Source of the DNA: Staphylococcus devriesei
GTDB taxonomy: Bacteria > Bacillota > Bacilli > Staphylococcales > Staphylococcaceae
Reading direction: 5' to 3'
DNA length: 64,000 bases
Assembly: GCF_002902625.1 (NCBI RefSeq)
Contig: NZ_PPRG01000003.1
Coordinates: forward strand, 1-64,000
The notes under the pieces were generated by a model that worked only from the letters and a program-made list of their open reading frames with translations, searched no databases and was not told where the DNA came from. Shown here in pieces: positions 1-9,315 of this stretch; positions within the stretch are counted from its first letter, which is position 1; every line of letters begins with the position of its first letter. The position numbers and the translations under genes were made by a program.

Positions 1-173
1 TTTCTAATTTTAATAGTATAAGTATACACTATTCAAATTCTTTTTACATCATACATATTAAACTTATTACACGTAATAAAAAAAGACTATTTAATATTTT
101 TACTTTGTTCATTTTTTCTTAAAATATGATTCATTTTAAACAAAATAGTCTATATTCTTCAACATATATATAA

Positions 174-467
174 CCGTTCGCTACCATACCTGAACAATTT
201 GAAATATTGAATAAAATTATTCAAATCCAGAATAAAATAAAAAAGCCTTCATTATCTGAAGACGCGTTAAGTCATTTAGATTATATTGTTCAGCAAAAGC
301 TTCAAACTGATGAGCTCTGTTCTTTAGATTATTGGGAAGATGGTCATATTCAAAATTATACTGGCAATATTTTAAAGTTTGATCCATTAAGTAATTCTTT
401 CATCTTTTGCGATGGTAATGAGCAAACATATCAATTATTAAAAGAAAATATTTGTAATATCACATAG
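174..467 (+). pseudogene. N-terminally truncated YolD-like protein
   Basis: An 86-residue frame opens at a TTG at 207 with no convincing ribosome site. The codons before it, back to a stop at 171-173, still read like the family (PFATIPEQFEIL). YolD-like proteins normally have about 110-140 residues, with a W-x-PF-x-x-(I/L)PEQ segment followed by a C-terminal beta domain containing a W/Y-x-DG motif. Here the end (YWEDGHIQNYTGNILKFDP) fits that domain. The N-terminal third is therefore cut off by the stop at 171. The role of chromosomal YolD-like proteins in staphylococci is unclear; the Bacillus namesake sits beside a Y-family polymerase. The family call rests on pattern memory only. Confidence 0.5.
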
Positions 468-531
468 CGTAAAAAACATTAAATATAGTACCTTTTAAAT
501 AATTATTACATCGCGATATACATATAAAAAT

Positions 532-574
532 ATCCCTTATAGTTTTACTCGCTAAAGTATTAACTACAGGGGAT
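532..574 (-). terminator. Terminator of isaB
   Basis: Imperfect stem (ATCCCTTATAGTT paired with AACTACAGGGGAT) with a T-rich run on the minus strand just beyond it. It lies 41 bases past the isaB stop. Confidence 0.6.
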
Positions 575-614
575 GATCAGACTAACTTTGTAAATATGTT
601 TCTCTATTATTCAA

Positions 615-1145
615 TTATTTACTAGTTGTGAAGCCTTCATAGCTTATATCTACTTCTACAACGTGATTATCATTCATTACAAATGAAGTAGCTAAGCCAT
701 CTTTAACAGGTTTATACACATAAATACCGCTTCCTTTAACGTCATGACTACCCTTAACTTTTTTCAAATCTTTGCCGTAAGCTTTTTTAAGTTGATTGTA
801 TGTTAAATCACCTTTTACGATAAACTGTACTTTATGTGCTTTCTTGCCATCTTTAGTTAGACCAGTAAATTTTTGATTATGTTTTTCTTTAACTTTTTCA
901 CTCTTTGTCGGTGCAAGTTTAACTCCACTAAATGTCACATTGTCATGTTTAACAGCTTTGATAAAGTTCTTATCTGTTAAGAATTTTGCGTCTTTATCAA
1001 CGTAGCCATTGTAAGAATAGTAATATCCTTTTGTTTGTGTTGCAGCGTTCGCTGTATCTTGTAAAGGTAATACAGCTGTACTAGCTCCTAAAAGTGTTCC
1101 AAATGCTAAAGTTGTTGAAGCAATAGTTTTTACTACTTTATTCAT
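615..1145 (-). CDS. isaB: Immunodominant staphylococcal antigen IsaB family protein
   Basis: A secreted protein of 176 residues. The start is the ATG at 1145, placed behind AAGGA; an upstream in-frame start would add 12 residues before the signal peptide and lacks support. Residues 1 to about 34 are a signal peptide ending T-A-N-A-A. The mature part carries the IsaB features YYYSYNGYVDKDAKF and KAYGKDLKK and ends in TSK, like the S. aureus protein. In S. aureus, IsaB is a surface or secreted antigen reported to bind nucleic acid and to affect autophagy; its biochemical job is unsettled. It is a single gene with its own terminator, and it sits next to pip and sasF homologues as in S. aureus. 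Confidence 0.88.
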   Translation of the reverse strand: MNKVVKTIASTTLAFGTLLGASTAVLPLQDTANAATQTKGYYYSYNGYVDKDAKFLTDKNFIKAVKHDNVTFSGVKLAPTKSEKVKEKHNQKFTGLTKDGKKAHKVQFIVKGDLTYNQLKKAYGKDLKKVKGSHDVKGSGIYVYKPVKDGLATSFVMNDNHVVEVDISYEGFTTSK

Positions 1146-1347
1146 GTTAGTCCTTCTTTCTATATTAGATTTGTACTTCACTTATATTATCTCACATTAC
1201 CCATAAACATTCACTGTACTTAAGATGTATTTATCATATAATTTAGTAAACAAAATTTAATATTATAAAATTGTGGAAATACTATCTATTTTATGAAGTT
1301 TTATTATAATAGGAGAAAGAAATGAATTAAGGACGGAGGCCCACATC

Positions 1348-1893
1348 TTGAAAAAAGTATTAGCAGGCATAGTCATTTTACTACTTGTGGTAGCTTTAGG
1401 TTTTTCAATATTCTTTGCGATAACTAGCACTAAACGTTCAAATATTAGCGATGATAATAAGACAGAAAAACATGATAAAAAAGATAAAAAAGAAAAGTCT
1501 ACTGAAGAAACACAAAAAGAAAACGATGATGCCGATAACGGTGAAAATGCACAGTCAGAACCTACATATAATCACTCAGTAAATACTCAGCAAAACTATT
1601 CAACTCAACAATATAATAATGTAACACCTCAAACTCAAGAAACTAAAACGAAACAATCAACTTCAGAAGAAAATAAAGCTAGTCATTCAAGACAGAATAG
1701 TTCAGAAAGTGCAACGTCAGAAAAACGTACCAAAGAAACTAAGACGACACAACAACCGAGTACACAACGACCAGCATCAACACAACAACGTACACAACCA
1801 AAGAATTCTACTCAAAGTAGCACCTCAACAAATAGAAGTAGTTCAACTCAAAATGCTGGTAAGTCAGGTAACTCGAATAATAAAGACAATTAA
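1348..1893 (+). CDS. Membrane-anchored Ser/Thr/Gln/Asn-rich protein
   Basis: 181 residues, opening at a TTG about nine bases after a GGAGG site. Residues 4-26 form one hydrophobic segment with a short positive N-terminus and no clear cleavage site, so the protein is probably anchored with its tail outside. Residues 30-60 are Lys/Asp/Glu-rich. The rest is low complexity, dominated by Ser, Thr, Gln and Asn with repeated TQQ and TQ pairs. No catalytic motif is visible. I do not recognise a family; the composition fits a wall-spanning or intrinsically disordered surface protein. It ends at a strong hairpin shared with the convergent YhgE/Pip gene. Confidence 0.7.
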   Translation: MKKVLAGIVILLLVVALGFSIFFAITSTKRSNISDDNKTEKHDKKDKKEKSTEETQKENDDADNGENAQSEPTYNHSVNTQQNYSTQQYNNVTPQTQETKTKQSTSEENKASHSRQNSSESATSEKRTKETKTTQQPSTQRPASTQQRTQPKNSTQSSTSTNRSSSTQNAGKSGNSNNKDN

Positions 1894-1900
1894 TATAAAT

Positions 1901-1937
1901 AAGGCTAGGACATCTATATAATAAGTGTCCTAGCCTT
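1901..1937. terminator. Bidirectional terminator
   Basis: A perfect 12-base stem (AAGGCTAGGACA with TGTCCTAGCCTT) and a 13-base loop lie between the convergent genes ending at 1893 and 1987. Confidence 0.8.
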
Positions 1938-1986
1938 ATATTTGTATTTTAGTACCTAACTCATTTTCCAAAAACAGTTTAAATGT

Positions 1987-4809
1987 TTATTCTGTAACGT
2001 TACTTTCATCTATACGTTTAGAAATTTTACGCATTGCGGGATCTAAAACTGGTTTAATTAAGACACCGACTATAAAGAATCCTAGTCCAAATAATGCCAG
2101 GATAATCAATTTTGTAATTAAAATTTCTGGCACGATGCCTCCTACAGTTTCACGCAAGGAGTCAATAACATACGTAAATGGTAAGAATGGCGAAATTGTT
2201 TGGAAGAACTTAGGTGCTGTCACTACTGGGAATGTTCCGCCCCCACCTGCAATTTGTAATACTAATAGGATAATTGCGACAGCTTTCCCTGGGTTACCTA
2301 GAAGTGAGACCGATGTATAGACGATAGTATTAAAGATAATCGCTCCAAATAGTGCTACCAATACAAATAATAATGGAGATTCGACTTGAGCTTTCAAGAT
2401 AAACAAGTCTCCTGTCGTTACGATGAGGGTTTGTATAACCCCCATCATAATGAAGAATGCGCCTTTACCTAAATAAACCTGACGTCTCGTCAATTCATCT
2501 TCAAGATGTGTGTGCTTGTTATCGACTGATAATAAGCTGACTAATAATAGCGCTCCTACCCATATAGATAATGATGTATAGAATGGTGTCATTCCTGAAC
2601 CATAATCTTTTACCGGGAACACATTAGTTTGTTTTTTATGAATTGGATTTGCGATGACATCGGCTTGTTTTTTCAAATCATTTCTCAATGTGTCGATTAA
2701 TTTATCCACCGCATCATCGTCATCTAGCTTTTTGAAAATCTTATTAGCCTTCTCTAAATCTTTTTCAATACCTGGTAGGCGATTCTCTGAAAAGTTAGCC
2801 AAGTTTGCTAATGCTTCTTTCGCACGTGGTTGATTCTCATCTAACAAGTCTACTGCGTTATCATATTTATTAAACAATGTTGGTAGATTAGCATTTACCG
2901 TGGCAGTCGCGTTGGCTAATTGTTGTTCTAATCCAGGTAAATCATTACGTACAAAGTCAGCCGCCTTGGCCACATCTTGTTTCACTGTTGGGAAGTATCG
3001 TTGTGCCGTTTGCATCGCTTCAATATAAGTTTGTTCTAAGGCTGGCAATTCACTTTGAATAGTAGCGACACGATTTTGACCTGTAGAAACGATATCTTGC
3101 CCTGCTCGAATCACTTGGTTAATGGTATCAAGTTTAGATTGCACGCGTGATAAGGTATTTTGACCTTGATTCAATTGTTGAGTAATCTCGTTTGATACGA
3201 CTAATAGACGGTTATTCAAGTCTTTTTTAATGAAATCACGATAGTCGCTTAAGCCGTTATTTAAATCTGGTAATGTCCATAATACATTGACCGCTTCAGA
3301 TTTACCTGAACTACCATTACCTAATGCTTGAGTCAGTTGATTGGTAGAACGTAATGTTTCATTAATACGTTGATTAGCGTGTTCAATTTCTTTGATTTGG
3401 GATGATAAATCTACATGTTCTTTGTTTTCTAATTCTTTTAAAATGTCTACAAGTTGCTGGTTGTATTTCGCATTATTTTCAAGACGGGAAGTAATATTAC
3501 GTAACGTTTCATTAAACTCGGTTGGTCGATTGGAACCAAGCACGCCATATGTACTATTCTTCAAAGCCTTGATATCGGATTGAGTAGCCTTAGCTTGAGT
3601 ATCAGCATTACTAGATAGTGCTAAAAGTGCTTCGGCAAAAGCACTATTCATAGATTTAACATCATTGTCAGAAACAATCTGTTTATCATTAACGTTATCA
3701 TTACTACTATCTGTGCTTAACGGCGTCACCGCATATTCAGGCATGCTTGCAGTACTTTGTTGGCGTAACGCATTATTGGCTTGGCCGTTGACTTCTTGAG
3801 CCCGATTAGCGACTTCTTGATAATCTCCGACACGTTGTTGGGCCTGTGTAAGATAGCCCTGTGCATCGTTCAAGCGCGTATTCGCTAAATCCAAACCTTC
3901 GCTAGCAATATCTACGCCTCTGTTGAGTTTAGGAAATTGAGCCGGAATGTCGTTTGACGCTACATCAAGTAACTTTTCAACCTTAGGCATGTAAGCATCT
4001 AAAGCGAGAATAAGTTTAGCTTTCTCATTTAATGACGGTACCGCCGCATTAACATCGTTCAGTTTCTGTTGAGCATCTAAAATATCACCTTTATAGTTAC
4101 CAAGCGCACGAAATTTATTCGCATATTCATCTAACTGGTCTTGATGCTCATTAAGATAGACGATGCGATCGGCTATTTTATTAATCTTCGGCAATGAATC
4201 ATGCGCGGCGTACACGGCGTTTTTAATTTTATTAATCGTTGGTACTTCATCTTCTATTTGTAGCCCTACTTTATTGGCTTCTTGAAGTAAAGTTTTAGTG
4301 ACGGTCTCATTGAATTGTTTATTCGCCTCGTCAACGATAACAGTTGAACCCGTATCAGTCATTTTAGGCGCCACGGCATTGATTTTTTGATTTACTTTAT
4401 ATTCAATGTCGGCTTGTTGTGGTTTCTTACGTAATGTACCGGTTATGTGGTGCGAAAATGATTTAGGTATGTATATACCGGCATAGTATTTTCCCATCTT
4501 AATTTCATGGTCTGCCTTTTCACGGCTAACAAATTGCCAATCAAATTTATCATTCTTTTTCAAATTATCTTCAAGGGTGTTACCGACGTTAATCTTCCTA
4601 CCTCGAACTTTATCACCTTGGTCTTCATTTACTACTGCGACTTTAATATGTCCCGTATTGCTATACGGATCCCACATCGCCCATAAGTTGAACCATGCAT
4701 AGAATGATGGCAAAATAGCTAATCCTGCGAGAATAACCCAAACAGCAGGTGTTTTGGCGACACGTTTTAAGTCCGTTTTAAATAATTTCAGTGCATTTTT
4801 CATTTTCAC
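1987..4809 (-). CDS. YhgE/Pip family membrane protein (phage infection protein homologue)
   Basis: 940 residues. One membrane segment near residues 20-40 is followed by a large extracellular region of about 700 residues with extended Gln/Asn/Leu-rich coiled coil. The last 180 residues hold about six membrane segments of the ABC-2 permease type (including the Gly-rich GGGGTFPVV stretch). This order is that of YhgE/Pip proteins, related to lactococcal phage infection protein and to EsaA of type VII secretion. No ATPase gene adjoins it, so what it exports, if anything, is unknown. It is divergent from the wall hydrolase at 5016 with about 200 bases between, matching the gene order near sasF in S. 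aureus. Confidence 0.82.
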   Translation of the reverse strand: MKMKNALKLFKTDLKRVAKTPAVWVILAGLAILPSFYAWFNLWAMWDPYSNTGHIKVAVVNEDQGDKVRGRKINVGNTLEDNLKKNDKFDWQFVSREKADHEIKMGKYYAGIYIPKSFSHHITGTLRKKPQQADIEYKVNQKINAVAPKMTDTGSTVIVDEANKQFNETVTKTLLQEANKVGLQIEDEVPTINKIKNAVYAAHDSLPKINKIADRIVYLNEHQDQLDEYANKFRALGNYKGDILDAQQKLNDVNAAVPSLNEKAKLILALDAYMPKVEKLLDVASNDIPAQFPKLNRGVDIASEGLDLANTRLNDAQGYLTQAQQRVGDYQEVANRAQEVNGQANNALRQQSTASMPEYAVTPLSTDSSNDNVNDKQIVSDNDVKSMNSAFAEALLALSSNADTQAKATQSDIKALKNSTYGVLGSNRPTEFNETLRNITSRLENNAKYNQQLVDILKELENKEHVDLSSQIKEIEHANQRINETLRSTNQLTQALGNGSSGKSEAVNVLWTLPDLNNGLSDYRDFIKKDLNNRLLVVSNEITQQLNQGQNTLSRVQSKLDTINQVIRAGQDIVSTGQNRVATIQSELPALEQTYIEAMQTAQRYFPTVKQDVAKAADFVRNDLPGLEQQLANATATVNANLPTLFNKYDNAVDLLDENQPRAKEALANLANFSENRLPGIEKDLEKANKIFKKLDDDDAVDKLIDTLRNDLKKQADVIANPIHKKQTNVFPVKDYGSGMTPFYTSLSIWVGALLLVSLLSVDNKHTHLEDELTRRQVYLGKGAFFIMMGVIQTLIVTTGDLFILKAQVESPLLFVLVALFGAIIFNTIVYTSVSLLGNPGKAVAIILLVLQIAGGGGTFPVVTAPKFFQTISPFLPFTYVIDSLRETVGGIVPEILITKLIILALFGLGFFIVGVLIKPVLDPAMRKISKRIDESNVTE

Positions 4810-4858
4810 ACTCCTAAAAAGGAAATATTAAGATTTTGTATTAAAAATGTTTTTGGCA

Positions 4859-4888
4859 TTGTCTTTTACTTTGTAGAGTTAGTATAAT
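4859..4888 (+). promoter_or_regulatory. Candidate promoter of the wall hydrolase
   Basis: TTGTCT (4859-4864), an 18-base spacer and TATAAT (4883-4888), upstream of the gene at 5016. The leader would be about 120 bases. I found no convincing WalR repeat here. Confidence 0.45.
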
Positions 4889-5015
4889 ACTTTTATTAAG
4901 TAAAATAACTATTAGTTGATATGTGTCAACTATATAAATTACAATAAGCATTATACCAAATTATTAACGGTTCGCATACCATCACATTACATTGGTTAGG
5001 AGGATTATATTATCA

Positions 5016-7136
5016 ATGTCCAAGCACAAATTAATGCTTTATTTTTTAACAACTACACTGGTGTTGCCATCATTTTCAATAAATATCGCGCAAGCAAAAG
5101 AGGCCTCAGACGAAGAGCCAACATCTAACACGTCTACTAAGCAAGAACATGAAATATCTGACGCTAAGACAGATGAGACGGCGAAATCTGCTGACAATCA
5201 TAAAACTAGTGATGTTGATTCAAATGAAAAGTCTAAAGAAGAACCACAAAGCACTGAACATCAAGATGACGAGCCAACAACTAAGAAAGCTACACCACGC
5301 TCATCTGAAAGTCATCAGTCCACAGGCAAAGATGAGAAAGAGACGTCAAATCAACAAAGTACGTATCATACTCCTTTATCTCCTGTCTTCGATATTAGCA
5401 ATTTCAACGGAGAACCAGTTTCTAAATTTTTAGATCCTAATAAATATGAGGATGGTTTCAGTCTTACTAATTTAATCGCATCTTTATTCAATTTCGATAG
5501 CGATATTTCAGATTATGAACAACCAGCCACTTCTTCTGAAAATGAAGCACCCAACACTGATAACAAACACGAAGGTTCTACTCAAGGTAGCACAGCTCAC
5601 CACGACGAAACTTCTAAGTCTCCAAGTAGTGAATCAGCTGCAAGAGAAGACTCAACGGCATCTAAACAAGAAAATAAAACGGCAAATCCTAATACTAGTA
5701 GCGATGACTCAAGTATAAGTGAAGCCTTAGATGCTATTGATGATTTAACGTCCGAGACTACTGAAGATAAAGATACTAATAATACAGGCACTGACAACCA
5801 AGCATCAAATGAAAGCACATCTTCTGAAAGTAATAAGCCATCAACAGAAGATAGTGATTCTAACTCAAGTTCTCATGCTAAAAGCGAGCATTTGTCAGAT
5901 GCAGCTATAGACTCAATACTTGATAAATACAGCGAAGATGCGACTGATACACATCAAGATTATGAAAAGACACAAAATAATGAGTCATCAACTCAATCTA
6001 AAGAGAAAGAACATAAAACTAAAGATACTGACCATCAGGCGTCATCAACAACGAATCCTCAATTGCCAACTAAAAAAGAACTTGAACATAAAAGTGAACC
6101 AGCACAATCCTTTGAACAAGATGTTAAACGAGATAACACACGCTCAACAAGTCTGTTCCAAACCTTACCACAACTTGATGGTAACAACGTCAGTGACAAT
6201 GATATCGCTGTCGTTGAGAACAAGGAAACACGTGATTTCATCAAATCGATTGCTAAAAATGCACATGATATCGGACAGAAGGAAGACATTTTTGCTTCTG
6301 TTATGATCGCTCAAGCTATTTTAGAATCTAGTTCTGGCAATAGTGCATTAGCCCAAGCGCCAAATTATAATTTATTTGGTATTAAAGGTAGTTATAAAGG
6401 ACAAGCTGTAAATTTTAATACTCTTGAAGCCGGTCAGGATAATTCTATGTTCAGTATTAATGCACACTTTCGAAAATATCCTAACCTTAAAGCATCATTA
6501 GAGGATTATGCCGAGTTAATTAAACATGGTATCGATGGTAATCCAACGATTTACAAGCCTACTTGGAAGAGTGAAGCTACAACTTACCAAGCGGCTACAC
6601 GTCAGTTGAGTCGTACGTATGCTACAGATCCTCACTATGCGACGAAGTTAAATCAATTGATTAAACATTATAATTTAACTGCATTTGATAAGAAGAAAAT
6701 GCCTAATTTAAATGATTATGCTAAGACACCTTCGAATGGCACTGACGTCTCAGGTGGCGACTTTAAGCCATTTAGTATCATGGATAGCTCATCACCATAC
6801 CCACAAGGCCAATGCACGTGGTATGTTTACGAACGTACACAACAGTTTGGCGAGCATGTCGGTCGTGGTTGGGGCGATGCGCATAACTGGGATAATCGTG
6901 CTGAAGATGAGGGTTATAATGTGGATCAGGAACCGAAAGCACATACCGCTGTCGTTTTCGAAGCAGGACAAGCTGGTGCCCATGAAATGTATGGTCATGT
7001 CGCTTTTGTTGAAAAGGTAAATGAAGACGGTTCAATCATTATCTCTGAATCTAACGTCAAGGGTCTAGGTATCGTGTCTTACCGCTCAATTGACTCGGAT
7101 ACAGCTCAAGAATTACATTATATTGAGCCTAAATAA
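5016..7136 (+). CDS. Secreted glucosaminidase-CHAP peptidoglycan hydrolase
   Basis: 706 residues from the ATG at 5016 (AGGAGG at 4998-5003; an upstream TTG at 4992 would precede the ribosome site). A signal peptide ends near A-Q-A-K. About 375 residues of Ser/Asp/Glu/Thr-rich disordered sequence follow. Residues about 405-550 are a GH73-type glucosaminidase domain (AQAILESSSGNSALA, YNLFGIKG). Residues about 590-700 are a CHAP amidase/endopeptidase domain with the nucleophile in QCTWYV and the histidine in GHVAFVEKV. The protein should cut both glycan and peptide bonds of the wall. Its place between pip and sasF homologues matches an S. aureus N-acetylmuramoyl-L-alanine amidase gene. The very long acidic linker is the unusual part. 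Confidence 0.87.
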   Translation: MSKHKLMLYFLTTTLVLPSFSINIAQAKEASDEEPTSNTSTKQEHEISDAKTDETAKSADNHKTSDVDSNEKSKEEPQSTEHQDDEPTTKKATPRSSESHQSTGKDEKETSNQQSTYHTPLSPVFDISNFNGEPVSKFLDPNKYEDGFSLTNLIASLFNFDSDISDYEQPATSSENEAPNTDNKHEGSTQGSTAHHDETSKSPSSESAAREDSTASKQENKTANPNTSSDDSSISEALDAIDDLTSETTEDKDTNNTGTDNQASNESTSSESNKPSTEDSDSNSSSHAKSEHLSDAAIDSILDKYSEDATDTHQDYEKTQNNESSTQSKEKEHKTKDTDHQASSTTNPQLPTKKELEHKSEPAQSFEQDVKRDNTRSTSLFQTLPQLDGNNVSDNDIAVVENKETRDFIKSIAKNAHDIGQKEDIFASVMIAQAILESSSGNSALAQAPNYNLFGIKGSYKGQAVNFNTLEAGQDNSMFSINAHFRKYPNLKASLEDYAELIKHGIDGNPTIYKPTWKSEATTYQAATRQLSRTYATDPHYATKLNQLIKHYNLTAFDKKKMPNLNDYAKTPSNGTDVSGGDFKPFSIMDSSSPYPQGQCTWYVYERTQQFGEHVGRGWGDAHNWDNRAEDEGYNVDQEPKAHTAVVFEAGQAGAHEMYGHVAFVEKVNEDGSIIISESNVKGLGIVSYRSIDSDTAQELHYIEPK

Positions 7137-7147
7137 TATATAAAAAA

Positions 7148-7183
7148 GAAGCCTGCAACATTTTCGCTAATGTTGCAGGCTTC
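7148..7183 (+). terminator. Terminator of the wall hydrolase
   Basis: A 14-base perfect stem (GAAGCCTGCAACAT with its complement) with an A-run before and a T-rich end after, 12 bases past the stop. Confidence 0.85.
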
Positions 7184-7280
7184 TCTTATAGAAATAACTA
7201 ATTGAGATGCATAGGTACTAAAACTCATTTTCATCTATAGTTAATCTTACTGAAATAGCTTATAGCTTCGTTATCTTTGT

Positions 7281-7396
7281 CAGTAGTTGTCTGAAATGAA
7301 GATGAGTTCGAGCATTACTTTCTTCATTTCTAGACAACCTTGCCGAGATGGGACGACGAAATCTTTGAAATTACATTAAACTTCTGTCTCGCTCCC
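7281..7396 (+). repeat. Dispersed intergenic repeat, copy 1
   Basis: About 116 bases, nearly identical to 53727-53843. It contains two hairpins: AGTTGTCTGAAATGAAG pairs with CTTCATTTCTAGACAACC, and GGGACGACGAAATC pairs imperfectly with the TTCTGTCTCGCTC end. Both copies lie between convergent genes, just past a terminator. The GGGAC...GTCCC hairpin resembles short repeats common in staphylococcal intergenic DNA. Confidence 0.75.
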
Positions 7397-7398
7397 AA

Positions 7399-8972
7399 TT
7401 ATGAATAAATTAAAACTTGCGTAATTAACATACCGCCACCAAAGACGAGTACGAAGATAACGATAGGCCATACGAATTTCAACCAATGTGAATATTTCAT
7501 ATCTAGCATTTGTAATGTTGCCATAATTAAGCCTGTTGGAGCTAAGAATAACATCGCATATTGCCCAAATTGGTAAGCTGTTACAATAACAAATCTTGGA
7601 ATACCTACCGTATCAGCAAGTGGCGCAAAGATTGGCATTGATAGTACGGCCAAACCTGATGATGACGGAATAATAAAGCCTAAGAAGAAAAAGATGATTA
7701 ATAAGATAATAATAAAGATTGGACCACTTACGCCTTGTACGAGTGATGATGAGAAATTCAAGATAGTATCTGAAATAAGTCCATCATTCATAATCATATT
7801 AATCCCACGCGCTAAACCAATGATAAGTGATACACCCACTAAGCTTGAAGCTCCATTCACAAAGGCATCTACCACTGCTTTTTCGCCCATACCATTCTTA
7901 CCTAATGCGACAATCAACATAATAACGATTGTGAAGGCTAAGAACATTGAGGCCATGACTGGGAACCACCAGCCTTGAGTCATAACGCCCCACACCATAA
8001 TTGGAAACGGTAGGACGAATAGAATTAAAATAATCTTTTTCTGTAAGGTAAATGGACTTTCTTCACCATTATTATTAATAACAGACCATTGATCTTCAAA
8101 CTTATCTTTATCTTCTATTGTATAAGATGCATTCGGATCTTTTTTAATACGTTTAGCATACCAATACAGATAGCCAACGGTAAAGATAGTAGCGATAACT
8201 AAACCTGCAATTCTCCAATACAATCCATCAACAAACGTTGTCCCCGCTGCATTAGACGCAATGACTACCGAGAAAGGATTGACTGTTGAGAATGTACTAC
8301 CGACCGAACTTGCAAGGAAGATAGCCCCTACGCAAATAATTGAATCATAGCCCATCGCAATGAAGATAGGCACTAGGACGGGATAGAAAGCTACGGCTTC
8401 TTCTTCAATACCGCAAAGCGTGCCCCCTAATACCATTAATACTGACACTAGAAAGACTAGTAAGAATTCATGCCCCTTTGTCTTTTTAGTTAATGCTAGT
8501 AATCCAGATTCAAATGAACCACTCATTTGAACTACACCAATCAAGCCACCGAATACTAAAATGAAGACCATGACATCGACCGCTTCAATCGTACCATTAA
8601 CCATACTTGAAGTAATTTGATCAGGTCCAGCTGGATTTTGTTCTAAGCGCTCATACGTATCTGGAATAGAAATAGGTTTATTAATCGCGCCTGACTTAAA
8701 TTGGTCGACATCGATTTTGACACCTAATTTATCTAATTGTTCTTGCGTCCCAGGTACAGTTTTTGAATGTTGATGTGCATCGACAATTTTAAATTCTTGC
8801 GCTCCTGAATCATACGATAACTTTGAATACGCCCATCCGGAATTAACCATGTAGCGATTACAGCGACAATAGTCAAAATGAATAAGATTGTAAATGCACC
8901 AGGCATTTTAAAATTGAATCCTTTTTTACGACCTGTCGCAGTTGTGTTAGAAATTTCTTCAGAATATGTCAT
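7399..8972 (-). pseudogene. YfcC-family (C4-dicarboxylate/basic amino acid type) permease, frameshifted
   Basis: A multi-pass permease of about 524 residues split into two frames. The N-terminal piece starts at the ATG at 8972 (GGAG, nine-base spacing) and reads to ATWLIPDG. The rest resumes as AYSKLSYDSGAQEF in another frame. Adding one G to the GGG run at 8832-8834 (CCC on the plus strand) restores IPDGAYSKL, which fits the family. The remaining frame has about eleven hydrophobic segments and the family's conserved SSSGLAVLSMP stretch. YfcC/ArcD-like proteins exchange or take up amino acids or small acids; the substrate is not readable here. It is either a recent loss-of-function mutation or a homopolymer read error. 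Confidence 0.8.
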
Positions 8973-9035
8973 ATACTTCATCTCCTTTTCTATTTTTGAG
9001 AATATATCACGCATTTAGAATGCATAAATCCTGTA

Positions 9036-9051
9036 TAGTTATTGATAACTA
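9036..9051. promoter_or_regulatory. Candidate operator upstream of yfcC-like gene
   Basis: A perfect palindrome, TAGTTAT-TG-ATAACTA, about 65 bases upstream of the ATG at 8972. The binding protein is unknown. Confidence 0.35.
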
Positions 9052-9214
9052 ACATTTAATCCTAATTTATTTATCATTACTAGTGTATGTCTAATGCGAT
9101 TTACATTCAATATCAATACAAAATAAAGTATAAATATTCTTAAGAAAATTATAGATTTTTCACATAACTTTAAGAATCATTGAGAGAAATTTCCCTTGTC
9201 ATTTTGTTTTCGTT

Positions 9215-9229
9215 ATGTAATCGGTTACC
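9215..9229. promoter_or_regulatory. cre-like site (CcpA)
   Basis: ATGTAATCGGTTACC matches the consensus WTGNAANCGNWNNCW except at the last base. It lies about 240 bases upstream of the yfcC-like start, so a role in repressing that permease is possible but the distance is large. Confidence 0.35.
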
Positions 9230-9259
9230 CAATACCCAGCTTCCTTTTTAGTAAGAAAA

Positions 9260-9301
9260 AAGTAGATAATTAAGTTGTGCATACTCGATAATTATCTACT
9301 T
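9260..9301 (-). terminator. Terminator of sasF
   Basis: A 13-base perfect stem (AAGTAGATAATTA with TAATTATCTACTT) followed on the minus strand by TTTTTTC, 14 bases past the sasF stop. Confidence 0.8.
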
Positions 9302-9315
9302 CTTAATTGTGTCAT

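Larger units (their letters stand above)
8973..9315. other. Intergenic region between yfcC-like gene and sasF
   Basis: 343 bases without a gene. It holds a 7-2-7 palindrome (9036-9051), a cre-like site (9215-9229) and the sasF terminator (9260-9301). Nothing else recognisable. Confidence 0.6.

Noticed and set aside
84-151. Inverted repeat AGACTATTT / AAATAGTCT as a terminator
   Set aside because: Arms are only nine bases, with a loop of about 50; too weak to call.
5149-7035. Several frames of 60-130 residues inside the wall hydrolase gene
   Set aside because: Shadow frames caused by the low-complexity Ser/Asp/Glu coding sequence; no ribosome sites and no protein-like order.
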